Shown piece after piece: positions 53,388 to 61,669 of a stretch of DNA of 64,000 nt. Every line of letters starts with the position of its first letter. Position 1 is the first letter of the stretch. The DNA is from an uncultured Eubacteriales bacterium. GTDB lineage: Bacteria; Bacillota; Clostridia; Oscillospirales; CAG-382. A program made the translations under genes and the position numbers. The notes beneath the pieces are model-generated. The model worked only from the letters and a program-made list of their open reading frames with translations. It did not search any database and was not told the origin of the DNA. Location: assembly GCA_900551295.1 (NCBI GenBank), contig URVJ01000013.1:1-64000 (forward strand). The letters are read 5' to 3'.

Positions 53388-56300
53388 TTATGAAAGCTTG
53401 ATGTTGTCTATAAGGTAGCAGACGCCGATGTTGTTTGACGGGGCGGTGTAGATGCCGAAGTAATCCTTTTCCGACGGAACATAGCTTTCGGGAATTGTAA
53501 ACGAGCCTTCAACGTGATGCCAGCCGTCGTTTGACGCGCCTTTTTTTACGTGGGCGGTAACGGCGTGGTTCTTTGCGGTTATGCCGTCCTCTCCGAAGCA
53601 GAAGTTGGTGCAGGTTTCGGCGTTGCTTACGGCTTCGCCGTTTCCGTTTTCAAGGAAGTATATGTCGTAGCTGTACTTGTAGGTCTTGCCTGCGGTGAAT
53701 TTCATGTTTGCCTGAATGTAGTTCCAGATACGTGCGCCGGAAACCGTCATTTTGTAGACCTTGTTTCCCTTGTCTTTGGGATCTTCGGTTATCGACATTG
53801 TTCCGCCTGCCGCATACAGCGGAGTAGATGTGCCATCTGCGTTGTCGTCTATGTTTTCAACGATTGACTTTGTGGAATGTGCAAGTTCTGCCGAATCCGA
53901 AGCGGCAGCGAGAGCTACCTTGAGATTGTCAACGTAGAAACTGCATCCGAGTTCCGTTTCGGGACTGGGGTTGCACCAGATTGACAGATAGTCATCGGGG
54001 CTTGGAACATAGTCCGCGTTTACCGAAAGCGTTCCCGAAACGTGTACCCATTCTCCGATTGAGTTTTTCTGGTTTGAGATACCGGTGTGGTTTGCGCTGT
54101 TGTAAAAGAAGTTTACTGCGGTCAGAACGTTGGAGTAAGGTTTTCCGTTATAATCTCCGAGGTGCTTCACGTCAAATTCAACGGTGTATGTTGCGCCGGG
54201 CTTGAAGGTGAACGGGAACTTGAGGTGAGTCCAGCTCTTTCCGGTCACGCTTGCCTTTGCGTAGTATACGTGATTTTCCTTGTTGTCGGGATCTTCGACT
54301 ACCGAAACATTTGCACCGTCGCCGATTATGGTGTAGAGCTTTGCGTTTTCGGCATCTGCCTCTGCAAGCTCGGTCGGGAAGCTGAACGCATCTGGATCTG
54401 CGTCGGGATCGGTGAGAACAACTCTGATATAATCTACACTGAAGTTTCCGGCAGCCTCAAACGGGTCGAATCTTATCTGCTGGATTTTCCCCTGCCAGAG
54501 CGAGCAGGATCTCATATCGAATTCAATCTCGATTATTTCTCCGTCCGTAGACTTTTTGGGCGTGTTTACGGTAACGCAGGTAACTTCGCTGAACGATGAA
54601 GCCGCGGTGCGGAAGAATATTGTCGAGTTTGCGGAGGTTGAATCGTCGGTAAGCTCATATCTTATGCCGACCGTGATCTTCCCGTATCTGCTTGCCGGAA
54701 TGTCGAGGTTGTCGGGAGAGTTGAGAACTGGGTCATGACGTCTGCCGTTGGATTTGGATACGCAGTCAAGCACACCTTCGTGTGCCACAAACGATTCAAG
54801 GCACGCGCCTGTCCAGCCTTCGGTGTAACCCGGAACGTTAAATTCGTACCGGTATTTCTTTTCGTCGGTCTTTACGTCAGACTCGGTTAACTTGATTATA
54901 AGCGAAGATGCGTCTTTTTCGTATTCATAGCCGAGAGCCGTGAGAACCGACTGAATTTCGATTTCGGGAATACCGTCGCGAAGAACGGGAGCCGTCGTCA
55001 TTGTGAACTTTCCGGTATCGGAAACCGCGTCTTTCTGTCCCATTGTAAGCTCTGCGGAGTGCTCGGAGGAGTACAGGCAGAGTTTGTTCTGCGACTTATC
55101 CCAGGTGTAGTATATGCCGAGTCTGTCAAAGAAACCGGAGTAGGGATTGATTGCGGCAAGCATATTGCCGGACGTGTCGAAGGTGTTGGTAAAGTCGGTT
55201 GTGAGAACGGTGTTCTTATCGATGAGATAGATAAGAGGCTTTTCGGGAGCCGACATAATTTCGATTACGGTAATTTCAAATTCGCAGTCGCCGCGAGCGA
55301 TGGGATCGAATCTTATGTTGGTTATGGTATTCTGCCAAGCCTTGATTACCGAGAGGTCAACGTAGTAATCATGGAATTTGCCGTCAGCGCTGACTTCAAA
55401 GTTTGTAGCCTTGCTTTCGTCCCATTTTTTGCTGAGGTTGGTGAGGAAGTAGAACTGAGCGTCCTGCTTTTCGACAATGCAGCCGGAGAGTTTCATGCGG
55501 ACGTGTAAGAAATGCGCGTCTGCGGAATTTAGGCTTGCAACGGTCGTGCTGAGAGCAAAATCTCCTCCGGTGCTCTTTCCTTTGAGTATACCGTCCGTAC
55601 ACTGTAATCCGTCTATGCCGAAAGCGCCGGTGAGCCACTTTGAACTGTCCTTGTCCATATCCCAGCCCACTGCTCTTGTAAGGCTTGAGGTGTCGCCCAC
55701 ACTGCTGTCGGACTCGCGTCTGTCGCGTCTGAGTCTTGACTTGCCCTGATAGTAGAGAGAAGTAAATCTTTCTTTCTGCTGTTCGGTCGGAACTTCGCCT
55801 TTTGAAATGTCGGCGTCGGCAACCTTTTCGGCGGTAAACGCGTTCTTAATGGTGTTGAGATAACCGAATCCGTTGAGATTTGCGGGCATTATGTAGTGAC
55901 CTTCGCCGAATTCGTTCCAGTTGCTGAGTATTACCATGTTGGCTGCCCAACTGTTCTTTTTCTGAGAAGCAAAGTAGTCAGTCTTTAACCAGTCAAAGAC
56001 GTTCTTGTAGTCGGAAACGGTGATGTCTTCGTATCTCGTATTGTCGTTGAGATACATATTGTTGAAACCAACGCAGACAGTCGGAACTGCGGCAAAATCG
56101 CTTCCGAGCGCGTTTGCATTGTCGAGCTGCTGCTTTAAACCTGTTTTCTGATACTGTGCGTCGAATGCCGACGGACCGAGGTTGTAGCTGTATACGCCGT
56201 CAAAGCCCATGTCGGCAAAGTTGCCGTATTTTGCACTCGTAGAAGATGTGGTGAGGATTATGAGATCGTCGTAACCGAGAGCTTTGACCTGATCTCTAAG

Positions 56301-58583
56301 ATAATCGAGCTCTTTCTTTACCGCAGCATTGTCTCCGAATATTTTTGTAAGCTCCGAAGAACGGTATATGGTAAAGAGCGCCTTGTTGTCTACGGTGTAA
56401 TATCTGTCCTTGTCCTTGAAATAGTATTCGATCCAGTAAGGAACAAAGTTCTTTCTGAAGTCTGCGGCATTTTTGGGAAGATTGCCGGAGTTTTCCCACA
56501 TTATCGCATATTTTACGGTATCGGAATACTTTGAATTCATGTATGCGTTGAGACCGAAAGAATTTCTCGGAGTTTTCTGAGCGTCGGTGCTTGTGCCTGA
56601 ATACCAGCATACGAGCTTGAAGTCAACGCCTGCCTCGCTGAGCCACTTGTTTTCCCAGTCGGCAGCCTCTGTCGAACCCTCGTCGAACATTCCGAGATAG
56701 GGGTGCGTTTCTTCAAATGCGCTTGTGTAGTCCCAGCCGAACTGGAAACCGTTGCGCCATATGTCGCAGACTTCCATGCCGACTTCGTATCCGTCGGAGG
56801 AAACCGGCTTAGGTGCCTTTACATAGTCGTCCTCGTCGTCAAACATATTGTATACGAGAAAATCGTCGGTGAAAACGTCGAGAGACTTTGAGACTGCGGG
56901 AACGGTGAATTTAATGCCGTCAAAAGTCTTTGAGGCAGTATATGTGCCAGAACCCATCTTTCTGTTGTCTATAAAGTAATCGACTTTTCCGTTAAAGGTG
57001 TTTACGGTTATCTTGAGAGTCTGCCATACGTTTTTGTCGTATTCGTAGAGCTTGATACCGTCTGCCGAATAGAAAGCGTTTCCTTTGGTGTATATCTTTA
57101 CCGCATCAGCGCCGCCCGTTGTAAGAGCAAAGGTAAGACCGTCGGTGTAGTCTCTCATGAGGAACTTCATCTTGGCAGCCGTTTTCTGACTTATCGGCGG
57201 GAACGAAGTCTTGAGAACCGCGGTTTTTCCGCTTTCAACGCTGATTTTGAGATTGTGGGGATCGTATGAGGTGAATGCACTTGAGTCGATAGTGTAAGAA
57301 GCGCCGTCAAGCGTCCATGTATAGGGAAGATAGTCGCCCTTTGGAACCGAAACAAAGGTTTCGTTGAGCGCATAGCCCGTGTAAAGCTTTGTCTTGTCGG
57401 GAGTTACGGAACAGGTAGTCTCCTTTTCGGAGCTGAAAATGAGATAGTTCACGCCGTCAATGCCGCTGTCGGCAAGAGCATATTCTCCGACAAGCTTTCC
57501 GTCAAAGCTGAGCGTTGTTTTCTTTGCGTCAAGGTCTGTTACCGCCTTTATGCGCAGATTTCCGTTTTCAACGGCTTTTCCCGTGTCGGTTTCCTTGCCG
57601 TTTTCGAGAACATACCACTTTGAACCTCTTGTAAACAGATCAAGCGCTGCTTTTCCGCCGTCCTCGTGTGAGAGAATTACGTGGAATCCGTCCGCTGCGT
57701 TTGAGATCTGAAGAGTTGTTTCAAGTGTGAGTTTTCCGCTTGTGCGAAGATTGAACTTGCGCAGCAGCGCACTTCTCGAATCGTCTCTTATGTCGAGTAC
57801 CGAAAGCTGCTTTGAGGTTGCAAGTCTGTCGCCGCCTCTTGCGTCAACGTCCCAGCCGTATGTACCGAATGACAGCGTTGATACAATGCCGTTGTCGTCG
57901 GCAAAGTAAAGCGGAAATTCAGCTTTCGGAAGAGTTTTGTGAGTTCCCGAAAGACGGTTTTCCGGAATTGCGACGCGGTTGATTATAGCCGCTGCCTCGC
58001 ATCTCTTTATGTCGTTGTTGGGATAGAACGTGCCGTATTCGTCGGAACCGAGAACGACTCCCGCGTTGTAGAGCATGAGTATGTCCTTGAAGTACGGCTT
58101 GTAGCTTGCAATGTCGGGAATGGAGCTTATGTCGTTCTTGGCTTTGAAATAGTCAGCCGGCATGCTCGACGCAAACAGCACCGCCATTTCATATCTCTGA
58201 ATGGGGCGCGTGTAGCTGTCAAACTGACCTTCCTTGATAATTCCGTTTGCAAGGGCGTATTTTACGTACATATCGTACCATTCGCCGCTTGTGCTTTCGA
58301 TCTGTTTTCCGTTGTAGCTTGCGTGAACACGGCTTGCCATGGTTATACCCTGAGCCACCGTAACCTTGCCGTCGGGGCTGTACAGCGTATCCGAAACGCC
58401 GTTCATGAACCCAAGTTCGTAAGCCGACGCAACTTCTTCGGCATACCATGACTTTTCCGAAACGTCCGTAAACTTTCCGTTCTGATAGGTGTTTGTTTTG
58501 CTGAACGCGGCAGATGAACCAAACGCCATCAGTGCTGCAAGCGCAGTGCCGGTAAGCAGTCGTATAAAGCTTTTGCCTCGCAT
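53388..58583 (-). CDS. SLH-anchored multidomain protein with GH99/WbsX-like domain
   Basis: This 1731-residue secreted surface protein starts with a signal peptide (1-28) and three SLH domains (about 36-210). Two beta-sandwich, LamG-like modules follow (about 235-390 and 410-585). Residues about 598-930 resemble the GH99/WbsX TIM-barrel family; its late motif is NWNEFGEGHY (888-897). The C-terminal 700 residues hold CBM-like beta-sandwiches, a segment like a copper amine oxidase N-domain, and two related CBM4/9-like modules at the end. GH99 enzymes cut internal alpha-mannosides; whether this one does is unproven. GGAGG precedes the ATG. A divergent AraC regulator is adjacent. Confidence 0.8.
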   Translation of the reverse strand: MRGKSFIRLLTGTALAALMAFGSSAAFSKTNTYQNGKFTDVSEKSWYAEEVASAYELGFMNGVSDTLYSPDGKVTVAQGITMASRVHASYNGKQIESTSGEWYDMYVKYALANGIIKEGQFDSYTRPIQRYEMAVLFASSMPADYFKAKNDISSIPDIASYKPYFKDILMLYNAGVVLGSDEYGTFYPNNDIKRCEAAAIINRVAIPENRLSGTHKTLPKAEFPLYFADDNGIVSTLSFGTYGWDVDARGGDRLATSKQLSVLDIRDDSRSALLRKFNLRTSGKLTLETTLQISNAADGFHVILSHEDGGKAALDLFTRGSKWYVLENGKETDTGKAVENGNLRIKAVTDLDAKKTTLSFDGKLVGEYALADSGIDGVNYLIFSSEKETTCSVTPDKTKLYTGYALNETFVSVPKGDYLPYTWTLDGASYTIDSSAFTSYDPHNLKISVESGKTAVLKTSFPPISQKTAAKMKFLMRDYTDGLTFALTTGGADAVKIYTKGNAFYSADGIKLYEYDKNVWQTLKITVNTFNGKVDYFIDNRKMGSGTYTASKTFDGIKFTVPAVSKSLDVFTDDFLVYNMFDDEDDYVKAPKPVSSDGYEVGMEVCDIWRNGFQFGWDYTSAFEETHPYLGMFDEGSTEAADWENKWLSEAGVDFKLVCWYSGTSTDAQKTPRNSFGLNAYMNSKYSDTVKYAIMWENSGNLPKNAADFRKNFVPYWIEYYFKDKDRYYTVDNKALFTIYRSSELTKIFGDNAAVKKELDYLRDQVKALGYDDLIILTTSSTSAKYGNFADMGFDGVYSYNLGPSAFDAQYQKTGLKQQLDNANALGSDFAAVPTVCVGFNNMYLNDNTRYEDITVSDYKNVFDWLKTDYFASQKKNSWAANMVILSNWNEFGEGHYIMPANLNGFGYLNTIKNAFTAEKVADADISKGEVPTEQQKERFTSLYYQGKSRLRRDRRESDSSVGDTSSLTRAVGWDMDKDSSKWLTGAFGIDGLQCTDGILKGKSTGGDFALSTTVASLNSADAHFLHVRMKLSGCIVEKQDAQFYFLTNLSKKWDESKATNFEVSADGKFHDYYVDLSVIKAWQNTITNIRFDPIARGDCEFEITVIEIMSAPEKPLIYLIDKNTVLTTDFTNTFDTSGNMLAAINPYSGFFDRLGIYYTWDKSQNKLCLYSSEHSAELTMGQKDAVSDTGKFTMTTAPVLRDGIPEIEIQSVLTALGYEYEKDASSLIIKLTESDVKTDEKKYRYEFNVPGYTEGWTGACLESFVAHEGVLDCVSKSNGRRHDPVLNSPDNLDIPASRYGKITVGIRYELTDDSTSANSTIFFRTAASSFSEVTCVTVNTPKKSTDGEIIEIEFDMRSCSLWQGKIQQIRFDPFEAAGNFSVDYIRVVLTDPDADPDAFSFPTELAEADAENAKLYTIIGDGANVSVVEDPDNKENHVYYAKASVTGKSWTHLKFPFTFKPGATYTVEFDVKHLGDYNGKPYSNVLTAVNFFYNSANHTGISNQKNSIGEWVHVSGTLSVNADYVPSPDDYLSIWCNPSPETELGCSFYVDNLKVALAAASDSAELAHSTKSIVENIDDNADGTSTPLYAAGGTMSITEDPKDKGNKVYKMTVSGARIWNYIQANMKFTAGKTYKYSYDIYFLENGNGEAVSNAETCTNFCFGEDGITAKNHAVTAHVKKGASNDGWHHVEGSFTIPESYVPSEKDYFGIYTAPSNNIGVCYLIDNIKLS

Positions 58584-58840
58584 TAAAATACCTCCGTTTT
58601 TTGTGCAATTTGTCTAAAATTTGCCGTTCTTTTTATAATTACATATACATTTTATTATTATTGAAAGTTCCCGTAAATGCAAATTTTGTCACATTTGTAC
58701 TATTTGACACAATATTGACTTTTTAAGCCCAATGTATTGCAATAGAATTCGGCGTATGTTATACTGATATCGTGATTTGTTGTGTATTTCCGTAATTTAT
58801 CAAAAACGTGCAGAAAAAGCGCGTCGAGAGGTGAAAGAAA
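58584..58840. other. Divergent intergenic region, SLH-GH99-like / AraC
   Basis: An AT-rich region of 257 bases holds the AraC promoter (58737-58765). The promoter of the SLH-GH99-like gene is not clear; TAAAAT-like sequences near 58650 are possible -10 boxes. Direct, non-palindromic TTTGTCACA and TTTGACACA words (about 58685-58710) could be regulator sites, but two words are weak evidence. Confidence 0.4.
58737..58765 (+). promoter_or_regulatory. Promoter for the AraC regulator
   Basis: TTGCAA (58737-58742), 17 bases and TATACT (58760-58765) with TG one base upstream. Confidence 0.6.
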
Positions 58841-59656
58841 GTGTTTTACACACCGAATGTGTCGGTAAAGAAGATAACGACGGTTCTGCATATAAACAGA
58901 GAGAACCGCGACGTAAAAAATCTGAAATATAACGGTCATCTGCGCTATTATGAGCTGATACTCACGATAAGCGGAGAGAATTATACGCATTTCAACGGGA
59001 AAACCATACACAATGTCCCGGGCAGCGTAGAATACCTGCCGAAAGGCATAGAGGACGCGCCCAATACAGTGGTTGATTTCGTAAAGTGCGGTGACAGCAT
59101 AGATATAATATTCGATTCGGATTCGGATCTGCCCAAAGAGGCAATGGTTCTAAACACGCACAGCAACGAAAATATAAGAAAGCTGTTTTCAAATCTGAGT
59201 ATGCTCTGGGTTTCGGGCGGAGACGACGAATACTGTATGTACAGATGTATGTCGATACTGTACGATATATTTGCCGAGTTCGAGAATGTCAAAAAAGCGT
59301 CTCCGGACGCCGCAAAGGAGCTTATAACGCCTGCGATTGAGTATATGTCAAAGCATTTCAACGAATCGGATTTCGACTGTCCGTGCTTAGGTGAGCTTTG
59401 CGGAATGAGCTATTCTTATTTCAGACGCATTTTTACGTCGGTGTATAAGATGCCGCCGGTAAAGTATCTGACGCGCATGAGAATAAACTATGCCTGCGAA
59501 CTGCTTCAGAACGGCGCGTACTCCATTTCGGATATTGCCACAATGTCGGGATATGAAAATATCTATTATTTCTCGCGCGTGTTCAGAAAGGAAACGGGAC
59601 TTTCTCCGTCAAGTTTCAAGGCGTCGCAGAATTCGCCGTATAAGGGTAAGGAATAA
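58841..59656 (+). CDS. AraC family transcriptional regulator
   Basis: The 271-residue protein has an N-terminal sensing domain (about 1-150, cupin-like: GKTIHNVPGSVEYLPKGIEDA) and a C-terminal AraC domain (about 165-265) with two helix-turn-helix units, LGELCGMSYSYFRRIF and ISDIATMSGYENIYYFSRVFRKETGLSPSSF. It starts with GTG 58841 behind AGAGGTG. Its position next to, and divergent from, the SLH-GH99-like gene suggests it controls that gene in response to a glycan; that is inference. Confidence 0.9.
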   Translation: MFYTPNVSVKKITTVLHINRENRDVKNLKYNGHLRYYELILTISGENYTHFNGKTIHNVPGSVEYLPKGIEDAPNTVVDFVKCGDSIDIIFDSDSDLPKEAMVLNTHSNENIRKLFSNLSMLWVSGGDDEYCMYRCMSILYDIFAEFENVKKASPDAAKELITPAIEYMSKHFNESDFDCPCLGELCGMSYSYFRRIFTSVYKMPPVKYLTRMRINYACELLQNGAYSISDIATMSGYENIYYFSRVFRKETGLSPSSFKASQNSPYKGKE

Positions 59657-59684
59657 AGCAGATATAAAAAGTAAGAATAAAAAT

Positions 59685-59737
59685 ACAGCCCGGTGCGTTT
59701 TTGAAAGAGGATCCGTACCGAGCTGTTTTGTTTTTTT
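59685..59737 (+). terminator. Terminator of the AraC regulator
   Basis: ACAGC-C-CGGTGCG pairs with CGTACCG-A-GCTGT, followed by TTTTGTTTTTTT. Confidence 0.75.
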
Positions 59738-59748
59738 ATGCGTTTTTG

Positions 59749-61665
59749 TCACGTGCGCTTTTTGAGTATTACCGCACTGTGCGGCGCGATATATCCGTCA
59801 AAGTCGGAATTTGTAAGCAGATTGCAGTGTCTGCCTTCAAGCGAAAGATTTACAGTGTTTTCCGAAACATTTACCGCGACTGTCAGAGTTTTTCCGCCGT
59901 TTTCGCGCTTAAAGCAAACAAAACCGTTTTCGTGCTTTAAAAATTCAAGAAATGATGAGTGCAGCGCCTTTTCATTTCTCTTTATTTTGCAGAGCGTGCG
60001 GTAATGTTCCGTGAGATCTTGGTCTGCGTGTCCCCACGGAAAAGGTCTGCGGCAGAAAGGATCGTGATAACCCTCCATGCCCGCCTCGTCTCCGTAGAAA
60101 ACTGACGGCATGCCCGGCAGCGTAAACTGCAATACCGACGCAAGCTTTAAACGCGATACCGCGACAGCCTTTTGCTCCTGCGTAAGCTTTGCTTTCGACA
60201 GCTCCTCGTTGCTCTTTCCCTGTCCCGAAACGCCCGACAGAACCGTAAGTATGCGTTCGGTGTCATGAGTACCGAGAATGTTCATGAGCACAGACGAAAC
60301 AAAGGGCGGATAGCTCGAATATATGTCGGTTACGGTGTTGTAAAAGCTTTCGGCGTCCGCGCCGAGACAAAAATCTATTATCGCGTTCTTTATCGGATAA
60401 TTCATAACGCTGTCAAGCTCGTGACCGAGAAAATATCTTCTCATTTCGCCGTAAGCGACCTTGTCCGCTGCATTTTCCCAGACTTCGCCGATGATCAGCG
60501 AGTCCTCTTTCTCGGACTTCGCGGCACTTCTCAAAAGGTCTAAAAATTCGCTCGGAAGTTCGTCCGCAACGTCAAGCCGCCAACCGGAGGTTCCGCTCTT
60601 CAGCCATTTTCTGACGATTCCGTGTTCGCCTAAGAAAAAATCCTTTAGTTCGGGACGGTCGTTCATGAGTTTCGGCAGTATTTTAATGCCCCACCAGCAG
60701 GAATACTTCTCGGGAAATTCCTGAAAATCGTACCAGTTGTGATATGGGCTGTCCCATGACTGATAAGCTCCGACGGTATCGTACTTTCCGTATCTGTTGA
60801 AATATTTGCTGTCATCGCCCGTGTGATTGAAAACTCCGTCGAGAATTACGCGCATGCCGTATTTTTCTGCCTCTTTTATAAGAGCGTCAAACGCGTCTTT
60901 TCCGCCGAACATTTCGTCTATCGTTTCGTAGTCGCCGGTGTCGTATTTGTGGTTTGTATAAGCCTTGAATATCGGACTTAAATAGATTACGTTAACGCCG
61001 AGTTCGGAAAGGTAGGGGAGCTTTTGCGCGGCACCGTACAGATCTCCGCCGAAAAATGAATTGTTTTTCATGGGCGCGCCGTTGTAAGGCGCGTATTCGG
61101 GAGTGCCGTTTTCCCAGCCGTCTATTCTCACGGCGTCGCCCCGCAGAGGTATGTCACGGTCGCCTTTTGCAAATCTGTCCACGAATATGTGATACATCAC
61201 GGCGCTTTTTGCCCAGTCGGGAGTGTGGAAGCCGTCGGCATACAAAAGCAGTCTGAAATCCTTTGCGTCGTGCTTTGACGCGTCGCGCACCTCAAAATCA
61301 ACATTGTTTACCGAGGAAAGCGCGTATATGTGGCTGTCGTCAGAGAACAGTGTTATTCCGTAGAAGAAGAGTCCGCAGTCCTCCGGCTCGCACAGTCCCG
61401 GAAAGTCGATTTCAAGCGTGAAAACGTCGGTTGAAAGCTCGGTTTTTTTGTATTTGAAAGCATATTCGTATTTTTCTCCGTCAAACGCATTTGTAAGCGT
61501 CATAAGACAGGAGCATATGCCGAGCCTGCGCGATATTTTAAGCTCAAACGACGGACTGCATGACAAGGAAAACGCACCCTTTCCGGATGCATTTGTCCCT
61601 TCTGTATATTTTTCAAAAGTTATGAGAGATTCGGGCGGAACCGCCTGAGGTATAAAGGTCTGCAT
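59749..61665 (-). CDS. GH13 alpha-amylase family enzyme (neopullulanase-like)
   Basis: The 638-residue protein has an N-terminal beta domain (about 1-140) and the GH13 barrel. Conserved regions are DGVFNHTG (276-283), GWRLDVADE with nucleophile Asp365, IIGEVWE with acid/base Glu394, and GTHDTER with Asp468. The N-domain and GMEGYHDPFCRRPFPWG point to the neopullulanase/cyclomaltodextrinase group. With no signal peptide it degrades intracellular maltodextrin or glycogen branches. It starts 4 bases after the stop of glycogen phosphorylase, so the two form an operon. Confidence 0.93.
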   Translation of the reverse strand: MQTFIPQAVPPESLITFEKYTEGTNASGKGAFSLSCSPSFELKISRRLGICSCLMTLTNAFDGEKYEYAFKYKKTELSTDVFTLEIDFPGLCEPEDCGLFFYGITLFSDDSHIYALSSVNNVDFEVRDASKHDAKDFRLLLYADGFHTPDWAKSAVMYHIFVDRFAKGDRDIPLRGDAVRIDGWENGTPEYAPYNGAPMKNNSFFGGDLYGAAQKLPYLSELGVNVIYLSPIFKAYTNHKYDTGDYETIDEMFGGKDAFDALIKEAEKYGMRVILDGVFNHTGDDSKYFNRYGKYDTVGAYQSWDSPYHNWYDFQEFPEKYSCWWGIKILPKLMNDRPELKDFFLGEHGIVRKWLKSGTSGWRLDVADELPSEFLDLLRSAAKSEKEDSLIIGEVWENAADKVAYGEMRRYFLGHELDSVMNYPIKNAIIDFCLGADAESFYNTVTDIYSSYPPFVSSVLMNILGTHDTERILTVLSGVSGQGKSNEELSKAKLTQEQKAVAVSRLKLASVLQFTLPGMPSVFYGDEAGMEGYHDPFCRRPFPWGHADQDLTEHYRTLCKIKRNEKALHSSFLEFLKHENGFVCFKRENGGKTLTVAVNVSENTVNLSLEGRHCNLLTNSDFDGYIAPHSAVILKKRT

Positions 61666-61669
61666 AGCC

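Noticed and set aside
58685..58710. TTTGTCACA / TTTGACACA words as AraC operators
   Set aside because: Only two imperfect words in AT-rich DNA; not enough to call a binding site.
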